Numbered from the stretch's first letter, positions 1 to 12,440 are shown. The stretch: 64,000 nt of DNA from Brachyhypopomus gauderio (GCF_052324685.1 NW_027506878.1:1170704-1234703); one strand, 5' to 3'. The notes: generated by a model not told the origin, from the letters alone. Translations and numbers: made by a program.

Positions 1-2784
1 CTGCTGAGTATTGTGTTAAAATAGGACGTAGTCTGGAGATATTTCGCAAATAATAAAAGGCAGTCCCAGAGACCTTGCTGATATGATCAGAGAAAGAGAG
101 TGTACTATCTAAAATAACACCAAGACTCTTAACCTGCGTAGAGACACGTATAGTGATTCCAGCAATGAGAAGAGAACAAGGTGAAACTTTTGAGATAGTG
201 GACTTAGAACCCACAAGAAGTACCTCAGTCTTACTGTTGTTGAATTTTAAGTAGTTCCTTGTCATCCATAAGTGTAGATCATGGATACAGGCAGTAAGTG
301 AATCCAAAGTAAGAACAGAGGCTGATTTGCTGGACACATAGAGCTGTGTATCATCAGCATAACAGTGAAAATGAATCCCATGATATCGAAAAATATTGCC
401 AAGAGGAAGAAGATATATAATAAATAAAAGTGGCCCTAATACTGAACCCTGTGGTACACCGTGACAAACTCTGGAAGTCTCTGATCGAGAATCCTGAATT
501 TGAACAAATTGTTTTCTATCAGCAAGATAGGAGACAAACCATTGATATACAGTGCCACAGAGGCCAATACCAGCCAGCCGATCCAAAAGAAGCTGATGTG
601 ATATTGTATCAAAGGCTGAACTGAGGTCGAGAAGAATTAAAATTGAAACCAAGCCTGAATCAGCAGCACGGAGAAGGTCATTAGTGATTTTGACCATAGC
701 TGTCTCTGTACTGTGTTTAGGACGAAAACCAGATTGAAACTGTTCAAAAAGATTATTGTCATCAAGGTAAGCTTGAAGTTGAGCTGCAACTACCTTCTCA
801 AGAATTTTAGAAATAAATGGTAGGTTCGAAATAGGGCGATAATTATTTAAATCATTGGGCTCCAGACCAGGTTTTTTTAAAATTGGTCGAATCATAGCAA
901 CTTTCAGTGCAGGCGGAACTATAGCTGCAGTCAAGGAAGAATTAATAATTAAGGTTATCAGAGAAACAATAGAAGGTAAACAAGCTTTAACTAAAGTTGT
1001 AGGAATAGGATCCAGGTTGCATGTGGAGTTATTTGATTTTGAAATAAGTTCATAGATGTGACTTTCGGTTGGAAGACAGAAATCACACAGAACAGTTGAT
1101 GGAGACAGATTCATAACACTCACTAGTGGTGAACTAGACTGCATACCATTATCAGAAATTAGCTGCTTATGGATTTCAGCAATTTTAGAATTAAAAAACT
1201 TCAAAAAAACAGAACATTGTTCAGTTGAGTTATTACTGCTCATATTTATATCGGAAGGTTTGAGTAATCTTTTCACTGTGCGGAAAAGAGTTTTAGTGCT
1301 CCCTGCATTTATGCCGATAATGTTCGCATAATAATTCGTTTTTGAGTGCATTCTTATAATGGAGTACATGATCAAAATACATTTGTTTATGAATTAAAAG
1401 TCCAGTCTTAGAGTATAGTCTCTCTAGTTGTCGACCTTTTGTTTTTAGCTGATGTAGCTCTGAGGTGTACCATGGAGCACTATGTGTAAATGAAACAACC
1501 CGCGTTTTCAACGGAGCTACAGCGTCCAATGCAAGGGATAGACTATTGTTATAATAGTCCACTAGATCAGTAGGTGAGACAGTAGATGGATAAGAGGATT
1601 CTGAACCAATGAAACTTAAAAGATCTTCAGGATTAACATGACGAATGTTGCGATAGGATATTGTACGGTTCACCCTTGATTTACCAGATAATAAGTTGAT
1701 GTTAAATAGCACAACTTCATGGTCCGAAATGGGTAATTCAGTAGAAGTTATATTATATGGTATGATGCCAGAACAACAGACCAAGTCAAGTATATGTCCC
1801 TTATTGTGAGTACAAAAATTGATATACTGTGTTAAGCCAAAACAGTCTAACATTGCTTTAAAATCTTTAGTAAGCAGAAGATCAGCATCATCGAAATGAA
1901 CATTAAAATCTCCAGTTAAAATGACATTAGGAGATAATGCACTAAGTGTAGTTAAAACTGTTGAAAGTTCATTGATAAAAGTACTTGGTGATTTCGGAGG
2001 TCTGTACAGGACAGCTATAATGGTAGGTATAGGTCCACAAAGTTCAAAAGCCAAAAGTTCAAACGAGGACTGTTCAGGTACAGAGACTGGTCTTACTTTC
2101 AAACTCTCGCGATAGATCAGCGCAAGACCGCCGCCTTTACCAGAAGAGCGAGGTTTGCACATATGAACAAATCCAGGTGGAGTTGCTGAGTTGAGGTGGA
2201 AATAATCATTCTCTCGCTGCCAGGTTTCCGTCAAACAGAAATAGTCCAGGTTATTGTTCGTGATAAAATCATTAATCAAGAGGGCTTTGTTGGTAATGGA
2301 CCGAATGTTATAAAGAGCAAACTTAAAACAAGTCACGTATGCACTCACAAGTGCTCTAGGTATTGGCATTAGCACACCATGATCCACACACCGGTTAGAG
2401 CTCCTCTGATGCCGCTGTCGCGAAGACCAAAGTGCACAAATAGTTCCAGGATTTCCACCACTAAAACTGAAATTTCGGCGAGATCCGCGATGAACATATC
2501 TTGAACGCCGAAGAACATCACGATGTATTCCGAGTTCAGTTGGAAGTTCATAATTAGCCCGAAGTCGATACAGTTCCTCAGGTGAGTATTTCAGTCGATT
2601 TGTAGTGGCAACGGGGGACAGCATTGTAAAAAGTACAATCCAAAACATAATTTTAAAGTTTGCCATGTTTTTTGACTGGGATTCAATCAGCAGCAATGAT
2701 AAAATAAAACAATTATTCAACACCCCGGTGAGCAGCGGCAGCCACAAGCGCCAGCGTTCACTCACTCGCCAAAAACTCAAGTTA
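1..2784 (-). mobile_element. L2-like LINE (endonuclease plus reverse transcriptase), open at the window edge
   Basis: Non-LTR retrotransposon read on the minus strand. The 5' end is at about 2784, where it abuts hAT-derived sequence. A short 5' leader precedes the ATG at 2666. The first reading frame (2666 to 1293) holds an apurinic-type endonuclease with the marks LTETW, a GDFNVHF block and an ISDHEVV block. The reverse transcriptase follows in another frame down to base 1, with GVPQGSVLGP near 460 and the catalytic YADD box near 360. The frame change near 1330 looks like a one-base shift, so this copy is probably inactive. The 3' end lies outside the window. Assignment to the L2/CR1 group is from general resemblance of the endonuclease and RT blocks. 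Confidence 0.85.
1293..2666 (-). pseudogene. LINE endonuclease reading frame
   Basis: The predicted start MANFKIMFW lies about 118 bases inside the element. The open frame continues upstream into flanking hAT sequence, so the first ATG at 2810 is not the element's own. A hydrophobic N-terminal stretch is followed by a linker and then the exonuclease-endonuclease-phosphatase fold (roughly residues 115-340), with the conserved N..S, E, D..N and S-D-H motif positions all present. In the family this domain nicks target DNA to prime reverse transcription. The frame stops at 1293 just where the RT linker should continue; that linker is readable in a neighbouring frame. Confidence 0.75.
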
Positions 2785-2844
2785 GATGTGCAAGTTAGAT
2801 GTAACAGCACCCACTACATGATGCAGAGCCTCTTGAAGCAAAAG
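2785..2844 (+). pseudogene. hAT transposase scrap (copy A)
   Basis: About 60 bases encode part of the conserved hAT region that reads RWNSTYYM in intact relatives (here RCNSTHYM). It is cut by the LINE on the left and by gypsy sequence on the right. The same segment in copy B is joined to a longer hAT fragment, which identifies it. Confidence 0.7.
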
Positions 2845-4772
2845 GACCTGAGGGAGAGAGGACGGTTGAGAGGGATTTGAGGCATGGAAGTCTCATTAGA
2901 GGGATGGGTCGAGGATGTCATCAGCTAACACCCAGCTTGAAGGAAGCTTCAAGCAGTAGGAGACAAGGTTAACTTGCTGCAGAACCAGGAAGGGATCAAT
3001 ATAACATTGCTGTAGTCTTCTTCCTCTTGTTGGAGCTTATCCGATTACAGCTTTTGCCTCCGTATTGCTCATTGTAGCCGAACGTGAGCTCCCTCCCATG
3101 TCTGCTCACTCTGCCTAAACCAGTTCTCAACTGCTGAGACTTCAGAGGGTTCACCTGACCAGGAGAAGAGGAGTGGCTGAAATCCCAGAATACACTGGAA
3201 GGGGGTGAGTCCTGTAAAGGTATGGGTTAAGGAATTCTGGGCATACTCGGCACAAAATGGCTCCAGCCCCCCTGGGGCTTGATAGGACCTCAAGAATGTC
3301 CCTTGTTCTTGGTTTAGGCGTTCTACTAGGCCATTAGATTGCGAATGGTAGCCCGAGATCAGACTCACCAAGATTTTCAACAGTTTACAAAAGGCTTCCC
3401 AGACTCACAAGGTGAACTGGGGACCCCTGTCTGACACAATGTCCTTGGGATTGCCATAGTACCAAAACATATACTGAAAAATCACCTCAGCGCTTTCTAG
3501 GGCTGTTTGGAGTTTGGAAAGGAGAATACGTCTGCAACCCTTAGAAAAACAGTCTATAACCACAAGGATGCATGTATTGCCCTGAGATGGGGGTAAATCA
3601 ACCACCAAGTGCGACCAGGGGTGTTTGGGAACTGGCAAAGGCACCAGCATCCCCTCTGGCAGCTGGCGAGGGGATCTAGTTTGAGCACAAACATCATACG
3701 CAGAGACAAATTCAGTTACATCTTCGGACAGCCCTGTTCACCAGTATTTGGTTTGTACAAGTGATCATATGTGGCAACCACCTGAGTGTCCTGCATACAT
3801 CGAAGCATGCACTTTCTTTAATACACTGGGATGCAAGGAGGCAGTGACATACAGCTTACCCGGAGGAGTCGGTCGGTGGGGGATCCCTGCGCCTGTGACA
3901 TTTGAGAGTCAAGATCCCATTGTATTGGTGCTACAATCATCACAGGAGGAATAATGGGTTTGGGAGCTGGATTGTCTACACGCAATGGTGTGTCAAATAT
4001 GGAAAGGGCATCCATTTTACCATTCTTGGAACCAGGACGAAAGGTGATTGTTTAGTTGAATCGTGTAAAGAAAAAGAACCATCTAGCTTGTCTAGCATTG
4101 AAACACTTTGCAGATCTGATATATTCCAGGACTTTATGGTCGTAATGATCTGAAATGGATGAAGGACCCTCTCTAACCAGTGATGCCACTCTTCCAGGGC
4201 TGATTTGACAGTCTCAAAATTCCTCACAGCACAAGAGTCTCCATGAATGGAAAGCGCAGGGATACAACTTGGCAGGACTGCCATGTCACTGGGAGAGGAT
4301 TCCCCTTATGCTATACTCTGAAGCGTCTACCTCTACCACAAATGGTAGAGAGGGGTCCTAACTGTGGAGCTGTAGTGAAACGTCTTTTGAGTTCAAGAAA
4401 TGCTGTGGGGTTTTATGTAAGAGTACAGGGTTTTCCCTGCAATAGAGAAGTGAGAGAGGCTGCTACCGAACTAAACTGTCTAATAAAGCGCCGATAAAAA
4501 TTTGCAAAGCCCAAAAACCTCTGTAATTCCTTGGTGCATGATCGAGGGCACTCCACAACCGCTTTCACCTTGGTCTGGTCCATGGAAACCCCTTGCAGTC
4601 TAATATTGTAACCTAAAAATTGGATTTTCAGCTGATGACACTCACACTTTTCAAGTTTTCCGTATAGGTGATGGGTTCGGAGTCTAGAGAGTACAGCTTG
4701 TATGTGTTCTATATGTTCTGCCAAGCTAAGGGAATAGATTAGTATGTCGTCTATGTAAACCACAATGAATTT

Positions 4773-4930
4773 ATGAATGAATCAGAGTGAACGAGAGCGC
4801 TCAGTTCATGAACGAATCAGAGCCCTCAGTACAGTGAACGAATCACATAGCATGCGCAGTTCCCTCGCAACGAATTTCTCCGCCTCCAGATTCACGGGTG
4901 ATTCACAGACCACACAGAAGTTCCCCTGCC
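4773..4930. mobile_element. hAT-type MITE fragment (copy A)
   Basis: Shares long blocks with 50400-50570 inside the TAGTG-ended hAT element, for example gcgcagttccctcgca and gtgattcacagaccacac. It interrupts the gypsy reverse transcriptase and is itself followed by a SINE. The same block is at about 26488-26645 in copy B. Confidence 0.6.
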
Positions 4931-5209
4931 ATATTTTGTCAATTGTGATTTTTTCACAGCAAACAAAATTTGTCCTCCGCTTTTTACCTATCTGTGCAGT
5001 TAGAATACACACGCACACACTAGTGATTACTAGGGGGTTGTGGATCACACGTGCCCAGAGCGGTGGGCAGCCATAGTCTGGCGCCCGGGGAGCAGTTGGG
5101 GGTAGGTGCCTTGCTCAAGGGCACTTCAGTCATGGCCTCAGGTCGAGGAATCGAACCCACAACCCTCCGGTCACAAGACCAGTTCCCTACCACCAGGCCA
5201 TGACTGCCC
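4931..5209 (-). mobile_element. tRNA-derived SINE (copy A)
   Basis: The minus-strand head at about 5209 starts GGCAGTCATGGCCTGGTGG and carries the A-box-like TGGCCTGGTGG and B-box-like GGTTCGATTCC of a pol III promoter. After the head comes a conserved block (cttgagcaaggcacctaccc). The body ends in a tail ending near 4931. A third copy sits at 51834. It is a retroposon head, not a functional tRNA gene. Confidence 0.75.
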
Positions 5210-7182
5210 CATTCATCACCCATTTAAATTCTGATAAGATTATAGGCACTTTGTAAATCTAATTTCATGTAAATTCTTTCCTCACGCAACTCTTCTAGTG
5301 CTGTGGGAACTAAAGGGAGTGGATTCTAAAGGGATTCTGTAAGTCCGTCCCATCGGCTGGATCCATGGGTGGTGCACATGCTCCCCAGCTGGAACGGGCA
5401 TGGCGCCCTTTACTAACACGGCCCGTTTGGTATTCACAAAGTGCTTCTTTGTTTGGGATTTGCACGCAGCTCTGCAAGATCCAGAATCTGCCTTTGTTCT
5501 ATGTGTAGTAATAAATCATCATCACCTGTTTACACTGCGTCCCTTTATGTCAGTGTGTTGTCATGTGCAGACATGTCACAGTAACAATTGTGACACATTT
5601 TATTCATAATGATCTTTTTAATGACCCAGAATACATTAACATGAATTAGCAAAAATCATTAACACACATGAACACATGCGAAACAAAAGGGACAAGGAAA
5701 CCTGACATGGAGTGGAAAACAGGACAGAACCCAAAGAAGCAGGCTGGAGATCAAAAAACAATCTGTTGTGACCTGAGTGCTTGCGAAAACCAAAGGACAT
5801 CAAGGTGGGATTTAAATGAGGGGAGTGACTGGATCATGGTTAAGAGATTCAATTTCAGAGCAAAATATGCTGTAATGGTGAAAGAAGGAGGTTTTCATAC
5901 TATGCCAATTAACAGTTCTCACGAATAATATTTCTAGCAACTGAGCTGTTTACAGACTGTCTGACAGAAAACAAAATTTGACAAATTTAAGAAGGATTTC
6001 TTGAGGCTCACTATTTACTCTGTAAAAGTAGGTAAGAAAAATTATTATAAAAAATTTGCAGTAATTGAACATTGGAGAGCAAAAGCTCAAATGTGTTCCA
6101 TAGTTCACATGAGGTCGCTGTTCATCTCAGTGAGGTTTGTAATAACTTGTGACAGACGAATCAGTTTTACATCATTGATTTTGTATCTTAAGTCCTGCCA
6201 CAGGTACTCAGGTGACAGGACCTTGGTGGGCTTGTTGTACAGGAAGTACTTGTTCAGGTGGGACTCCTCCTGCCACGCCGCTTCAATAGAATTGGCCTTG
6301 TCCACGTCCAGCTGTATCCGGCAGGTTTTAACCACTTTGTGCACCTCCTTCACTAGACCACCAATCACTGCACCACCATAGTAATAATCTCCCATCCCCT
6401 GAGGAATGTAGGCCTGGGACTCAGGACGCCTCTCATATGGGAATTCATCACGTGCTGTACTGTAATAACCAGGGTGTATCACGGCAACTATTTCACCCAG
6501 AGTCTCCGCCCCCCAGTGATCATAGAACTTGGTGTCCACGTCAAGGCTGAAGATGTAGTCGACCTCATTGGCCAGTCGGTTCTCAATGAGTTCCTCAAGC
6601 TTCTCCATCCTGCCTAGTGAGATCTCCTGCCAGAGGTTTGAACTTGGTATTTTCAGTGTAGTCAGACTACGGTTGGCACCCAGTGTTACCATAGGAACTG
6701 CCTCTGGCTGGTCTGTAAAGATGTAATAATGCACAAGGTAACCCTGCAGGTAGTGTTTCTCTGCTGACTCCAAGAAGTCCTTCAGCAACTGGACATATCT
6801 GAGGGTTTGGGGGAGGAGTTGGCATTATGTTTTGTGCTTGTTCATTAAATTATATTAGTATTAGTTTTTATTATCTTGTTCATTATATTAGCATTAGTGT
6901 CTATTTTACATTTTATTTTTCATTTTTGAGAATTTTTGCCAAAATATTTCAGTGTAATATTAGAGTAAGTTACATTCTAACTTAAATATTAGACTTAGTT
7001 ATTGTTACTCTACACATTAAACACCACCCTATGGTTTATACTTACTTCCCCAGTGCAAACACAGTGGTTGCTATAGTGATGTTCTGGGTTTTGTAGATGG
7101 CATCAATCAGAGTTGTGTCAAATGTGTCGTCCCACACCACTGGAGCAAGCCATGGGGTCACCGTGATGACATCTTTCCTGCT

Positions 7183-7183
7183 G

Positions 7184-7256
<73 letters not shown>

Positions 7257-7495
7257 ATCATATGTAAACACACACACACACATATAATCATATGTAAACA
7301 CACACAAACACACACACACATATAATCATATGTAAACACACACACATACACATATAATCATATGTAAACACACACACACACATATAATCATATGTAAACA
7401 CACACATATAATCATATGTAAACACACACACACACACACATATAATCATATGTAAACACACACACACACATATAATCATATGTAAACACACACAC
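7183..7495. repeat. (CA)n and 28-40 bp minisatellite in intron 5 of GT6 copy A
   Basis: A (CA)n run of about 65 bases starts a few bases from the exon 6 acceptor. It is followed by eight copies of a unit built on catataatcatatgtaaac separated by variable (CA)n. The core is partly palindromic (catat..atatg). The intact copy also has eight cores, with different (CA)n spacing. Confidence 0.85.
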
Positions 7496-7688
7496 TCTTC
7501 CATATGTACTTACCCATTTAGAACACTTGGTTGCTTGTACAAAAGCCTGATAAAAACATTAAAGTCAATAAACCTCAATAAAACCAGGAGAATTTAGTAA
7601 TTCTATTTACATGACAATCCAAATACTACAAATTACCAAATTAGTAGTAATACAAACAAGTAGTAATTAGTTAGCAATGAATGTGTAG

Positions 7689-7713
7689 TGTGTGTGTGTG
7701 TGTGTGTGTGTGT
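7689..7713. repeat. (GT)n in GT6 copy A intron 4
   Basis: A dinucleotide run directly next to the exon 4 donor at 7715. It is longer in copy B. Confidence 0.8.
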
Positions 7714-8100
7714 ACCCCTGAGGAGAGAGCAAGTCCTTGGTTTTGTACTGTACTTTTTCGCTGAGGGAAAAAAACATCAATACATTTGATTATTTAACCA
7801 AAAATCAGGTTTTTCATCTTTTCTGATGTTATTGTTACTGATGTGGTTTTGGTGATGCTGTTAAACTAGCTGCTAAACACACAAACACAAAGGGATACAC
7901 GTGATTACACAGAAACTGAAACAAAACAAAGAGCACATAGTGCTTGAAGCCACTGGTGTTGAAACCCCAGATGGACCAACCATGACAGGACTGCTGTGTG
8001 AATGCAACAGGACTCACTTCACACTTGAGTAGCATATGAGTTCCTTTAACTGTACATTCTCTCTGGAAACACAAAACACATGTGAATTAGCTAGAACAGT

Positions 8101-8106
8101 GTGTGT

Positions 8107-8181
<75 letters not shown>
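8101..8181. repeat. (GT)n in GT6 copy A intron 2
   Basis: About 80 bases of GT dinucleotide between exons 2 and 3. The same site in copy B has only about 25 bases, so the locus is highly length-variable. Confidence 0.85.
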
Positions 8182-8183
<2 letters not shown>

Positions 8184-8851
8184 ACAATTTACCCAAACCA
8201 GGAGTAAGTGTTGCCCAGGTAAATAGTCCTGAAGGGATAAAGGATATAGTTAGTAATCTGAGCTCATTATGGGCCTTGTAAATAAATATCACATTGAAAT
8301 CAAATTGAAAATTTAAATTATTTTTGGCAGCAGGAACATTGGGGGAGAATGGTAGTGTTATATCTAGATTATTTAAAGGGTTTCCTCCAGAAAGCACAAT
8401 TTATATCTCTCCCATACTGTAAGCCCAGAGACACTCTCCTCTAGTATAAAATGCTGTTCTGTTGCAGATTTTTTTTTAACCACACAAACCGATCCCTGGA
8501 CAATCCCACAGTACAGCTATGCTATCCAATTCACTGCCGGCAAAACACAGCCGACTAAGTAAACCATATAAGGACAGTTGCTGATGGTCTTTTTCAGAAA
8601 TGGCTTAATGTCAGATGGTTTACTGATTTGGAGAAAATTCCTGTTAAGATGGAACCTTTGCAGCAGAACACCAGCTACAGAATTTAATGTGTTTATGAGA
8701 GACATAATTTTCTCAGTAGGCTAAGCATCAAGAAAACCTATGGACAATTTAGGTTGTTTAATAGTGTTTTAAAGATAGTTGTATAAAATTATCTGTGGTG
8801 ATGGGGAAGGTATTGTCTCATTATTTGATTGTGAGCAAATCCAGTGCCAGT

Positions 8852-9181
8852 TGTATGGAGCTATTATAGTGTCACCAGAACCTGAACCTGAAATCATTAT
8901 TACTTGAAAAAACAGTCTGTAAAATCCTCGCAGGTATGCAAAAATTCGAGTTAAAATTCAGGTTCTGGTCGAAATTCAGGTTCAGGTCGCAATTCAGGTT
9001 CAGGTCGCAATTCAGGTTCAGGTCGCAATTCAGGTTCGGGTCGTAATTCAGGATCGGGGCGAAATTCAGGTTCGGGTCGAAATTCAGGTTCGGGTCGAAA
9101 TTCAGGTTCAGGTTGAAATGCGGTTCATCCGGGATATGTAGGATGAGCAAACAAACTCAGAGCTAATCGAACTGCATCTGG
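8852..9181. mobile_element. Foldback element, left end only (copy A)
   Basis: Begins at the same outer sequence (TGTATGGAGCTATTATAG) as the complete element at 30498. It carries the 18-bp tandem array (core ttcaggttcgggtcga, about 8945-9110). It breaks off at 9181, where hAT-related sequence starts. Confidence 0.75.
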
Positions 9182-9797
9182 TTGAGCGGGTGGGGGGGAC
9201 GTAAAATGTTACCGGAGGGGTTTAAAATTGACACAGCGAGAAAAAAAAAACAGATTTCAAGTGTGCAGAAACAGTCTGAATCGTGGTTTTAACTAACCTA
9301 ATTTTTTTCCGGGACTGAATATTAAAAAGAAGAAAAACCGGGACAGGCACGTGAAAACACTACCCGGGACATATATATTGTTTTTAGCCTACCTGCTGCT
9401 AAATTACACCATTTGTACAGGTAGGCCTAATTTATCCAGTGTAAATCATCACTTACCACTGTCTTGTGTTTTTTTGTGTTCCTCTTCCTTCTTTTGTTTT
9501 CTCTTTTGGCTTCCTGATGGATAAATTCGCTTCATGGTTAAGTTTCATATTTGCCGGCGTCTAAAACTTGGCTGTCTGCCAGGACAGTGTCTGCCTGCCT
9601 TCAGCAGCTGGTGGGAGGGGCCCCCTTGAGGGGGATTCTGAGAACAGTGTCATTGCTCATGACTTTGAGAATGTAAAGGGGGGCTCACACAGTTTGTCGC
9701 TGCATTTAATTCTTAACCTGTTGTTGTCTGGGGGCCCCAGGCCAGCTTGGGGCCCCAAGCAATTGCCTCATTTGCCTGCCCCATCGCGACGGGCCTG
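9182..9797 (-). mobile_element. hAT element 5' part with first coding exon
   Basis: The right end (9797) reads, on the minus strand, CAGGCCCGTCGCGATGGGG, a hAT-type terminus. Downstream on that strand is a coding start at 9535 (MKRIYPSGSQKRKQKK) that runs to a GT donor after 9457 (79 bases). This lysine-rich start resembles the first exon of hAT-derived proteins annotated in fish as zinc finger MYM-type 1-like; that name is from memory. The rest of the transposase is absent. 9182-9240 resembles the internal repeats of the MITE at 24645 (gttgagcggg) and may be a separate scrap. Confidence 0.55.
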
Positions 9798-11181
9798 TAT
9801 GCATAGCGGTCACAACTGCCATGCTTATGCTTACTTTTCGTTTGACTGGAAGTTTATTTGGAAACAAAGATATATATATTGCTGCAAACAATTAAGCTTC
9901 AAACTATTTTATTATGAATTTATTTGTTTTCAGATTCAAATCAATTAGTGTAACACTCATATTTAACATAATTTGTGTAACTGGCAAGGCGGGCTGGACG
10001 CGAGTGCGGATATTCAGGAGATTTCATAAGAAAACAAACAAAACTACACAAAGCACATAGATAGGAAACAAAGATGAACCAAACACTAACCAGGTGGCTA
10101 TTCCATGAAGCGAGCTAACTCAGTAAGCCAGGCTTTTTAAGACAAGCCTGGCTCATTTTACTCAAAGTCGGTTCCACGAAAAAGGCTAGACTTAAGCCTC
10201 GCTCAATTACTACAGCAACATATATGTTTGAACAAACCTGCTCTGTACCAGGCTAGAGTTGAGACTTAGCTTAGCTGGACCACTTTTATTGGCTGAGCAG
10301 TGTGATGTCATAGTCTCGCCATCCGGGAAACTGAATCGAGGAACAAGGTTCCGCTGCAGTTCTATCCATTAAATTGCTGTGGATGTAGCATCATATCATA
10401 TCATATTTTTATACATTTAATGGAGTACTGTAATGATTGCAGGTTATTATTATTATTAAAATTGTATAATTATATTTCCAAATGCAATTTATATTTCAAT
10501 CTTTAGTTATCAGTGAGGGTTCTGCACATTTCAGTGTATTGGTTTAATCTTAAATTCAGGTCAGTGTAAGATGGAATACAATGTCTAATCGTTATGGTCC
10601 ATAAACACACATTAGCATAAACTCTATATCACAAAAAATACAATTCTTTGTACCTGAGTATTAATAATAACTGAGTAATTTAGGTGAAGATACTTTTAGG
10701 TATATATTTATCCCCATACTTCATCATTTGTGTTCAAATTACAAGCAAATCATATCACTCTGCAATTCACATATGTTCAGTATAAATAATGTAAATGTGT
10801 GGTTAACTTAATGGTGCAAAAAGGAAATGGACACAGACAACTACCTTACCAAGATTTTCATACAGGTGAAACAAATAATCCAAAATGTAGGCTATAAAAG
10901 AGCAGCTAACAGTGAAGGCTGAAGGCTGATTGACCATGGCATGCCCATTTGTAGAGAATCCAGTAGATGAGGGAGCGTGTGTAGTGTGCAGAGCATTCAT
11001 GCTACCAGCATAAGATGTTACCAACATCTTAGTAAGGCAACGGTCTGCTGCGAAATTCAAAAGGTTTGTCTTGCGCTTAAGCGCTTCCTTAATATATTCA
11101 TAAAATTCCTTGGTCACAGAGGCATCCTTCCCATAAAAGAAGCCTTTTTCAGAACAGCTGGTATGTATTCATGAGAACAGG

Positions 11182-11870
11182 CTCACGCATTGAGCGTGAG
11201 ACACACGCATTTGACTGTTTTCACACGCTCTCACGCCACACTTTCGATATCTCACGCTGAAAAAAATCCAGTTTATTTACCTCTGATCCACATCTGTGAT
11301 TCAACGAGTTACTAGTTCGCTCTGGCGCCAACCACCGGCGATCGATAGATCGCGATATAACACTTAACTTGTGTCAATTTTTCTCCAAGTATGTCTCGCT
11401 GCAGCCTGCAGGAAGGCGGAGTTGGACATCCAACCCCGCCCACATCCAACTCCACCCTCTAATGCGCTCTCGTGCGCCAACCCACTACTTCTTCATTCGA
11501 GAATAACTGTGTGGTACTTGAAAATATGCATAATAACTCACAAGTGTTCAAGAGACACGTTGTTGCGCTTAATTTACACATACCTCGTTTACTTTGTGTA
11601 TCGTTCCACGTTATTTTTATATTATTATTGGGTGGCGAACGTAAAATGTTGACGGGGGGATGTAAATGGACACAAATTAAGTATTATATCGCAATAGATC
11701 GATCGCCGGTGGTTGGCGCCAGAGCGAACTAGTAACTCATTGAATCATAGATGTAGATCAGAGGTAAATAAACTAGATTTTTTTCGGCGTGTGAAATCGG
11801 AAGTGTGGCGTGAGAGCGTGTGAAGACGGTCAAATGCGTGTGTCTCACGCTCAATGCGTGAGAGTTGGCA
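11182..11870. mobile_element. Palindromic MITE inside the Harbinger gene
   Basis: Inverted arms of about 200 bases start ctcacgcattgagcgtgag at 11182 and end with the complement at 11862. Inner arm parts match too (ggcgccaaccaccggcgatcgat near 11330 against 11695-11720). It lies directly after the transposase block ending TAG at 11158. The core (11400-11460) has an inverted relative at 12570-12640. Confidence 0.7.
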
Positions 11871-11964
11871 ACTTTGCTACTATAAGTACACAATTAAAAT
11901 GGTAATGTTTACTGATAATGTTGGTGATAGAGAAGGGGTATGTTGGTAATGTTGATAATGGAGA

Positions 11965-12090
11965 AGGGGTGTAATCAGGGCTTAATTTGAGCCGTATCCT
12001 GCCGGAACAGGATCCGGGAACTCTTTCATTTTGAAGGGTGCGTTCCGGGAACTGTCTGCCTCGATCCGGTAACTTTCAAGCCTACTAATT
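11965..12090. mobile_element. Possible hAT MITE scrap
   Basis: Starts cagggcttaatttgagcc, a terminus style common in hAT MITEs, followed by short inverted motifs (tgccggaacaggatccgg). No partner end or target duplication found. Confidence 0.3.
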
Positions 12091-12232
12091 ATAAGTTATG
12101 AAGAAATCTGTTTGCATTGAACCAATTAATTGAACAAATAATTCTATAAAAGACATTTTTAAACACAAGATCCACATTCCTAAATCACATAAGAGCTCTC
12201 CTTTTTAGCGATGCCTTTCCGTGTCTCCCCTA

Positions 12233-12440
12233 TAAAGCTAGTTATACTTTCGTGAGTGACCGTAGCGCGACTCCGCACACCTCGCGCGCGTCACATTCTT
12301 TGCAGTGTCCTCCTGAAACGATATGTGGTAGTTATAAAGAAACACCCCTCAAACTCAGGGGAAGGAACATTTACCTGACCAATTTTAATGTTGTATTGTG
12401 TTTCAGATTTGAAAAGTGCTGGAATTTAGGCTAAAGTACT
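12233..12440. mobile_element. Harbinger MITE fragment, relative of 43280-44118
   Basis: Reads as the reverse complement of parts of the MITE at 43280-44118. One end matches (gctagttatactttcg), as does an internal block around ggtagttataaagaaacacccctcaaa and tgaaaagtgctggaattta. Only one end is present. Confidence 0.6.

Larger units (their letters stand above)
2845..5500 (-). mobile_element. Ty3/gypsy retrotransposon fragment (copy A)
   Basis: Minus-strand pol region in the usual order. Reverse transcriptase appears in two pieces: [13 protein letters not shown] near 5250, and YIDDILIYS with the [12 protein letters not shown] block at 4763-4413. RNase H lies near 4284-3976 ([11 protein letters not shown]). 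The integrase core is at 3650-3405 ([25 protein letters not shown]) and 3380-3069 ([15 protein letters not shown]). A degenerate integrase tail runs to about 2880. The RT is split by a hAT fragment plus SINE at 4773-5209, several frames are shifted, and no LTR or gag is recognisable, so this is a dead fragment. The upper limit near 5500 is approximate. Confidence 0.85.
6105..8228 (-). pseudogene. GT6 glycosyltransferase, 5'-truncated duplicate (exons 2-7)
   Basis: Exons on the minus strand: 8193-8228, 8018-8062, 7716-7760, 7514-7546, 7046-7177 and 6105-6798. All have GT-AG borders and the same lengths and phases as the intact copy at 27822-35560. The catalytic exon keeps the DVD metal-binding motif (SLDVDTKF), the YYGGA specificity stretch and the catalytic EESHLNKY block. 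I see three residue differences from the intact copy in the last exon (N/S, M/I, V/L). No exon 1 with a membrane anchor is found up to 24 kb, and exons 2-6 contain no in-frame ATG; the first methionine is well into exon 7. Unless a foreign first exon is used, no Golgi enzyme can be made. The lack of disabling changes fits a recent duplication. An alternative is that exon 1 is beyond the window or rearranged. Confidence 0.8.
2785..9181. repeat. Segmental duplication, copy A
   Basis: This stretch matches 24110-30827 in the same orientation almost base for base. It covers, in order, a hAT scrap, a gypsy fragment, a hAT/SINE insert, the glycosyltransferase exons 7 to 2, and the left end of the foldback element. 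The left breakpoint coincides with the 5' end of the LINE; in copy B the hAT gene continues there instead. The right breakpoint lies in the arm of the foldback element, just after a run ending gcatctgg. Copy A lacks the 358-bp MITE of copy B and has a deletion of roughly 20 bases in the gypsy RNase H region (near 4213). Microsatellite lengths also differ. Confidence 0.92.

Noticed and set aside
2605-2880. 91-codon plus-strand ORF joining the LINE 5' region and the hAT scrap
   Set aside because: It crosses an element junction and is antisense to the LINE; chance frame.
7288-7503. Cys/Val-rich and Tyr/Met-rich ORFs at 7042-7503 and 28751-29068
   Set aside because: Translations of (CA)n and minisatellite sequence in a GT6 intron.
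8872-9150. ORFs with NLNFDP repeats (also at 30518 and 34190)
   Set aside because: Products of the 18-bp array in the foldback arms, mirrored on both arms, with no start context.
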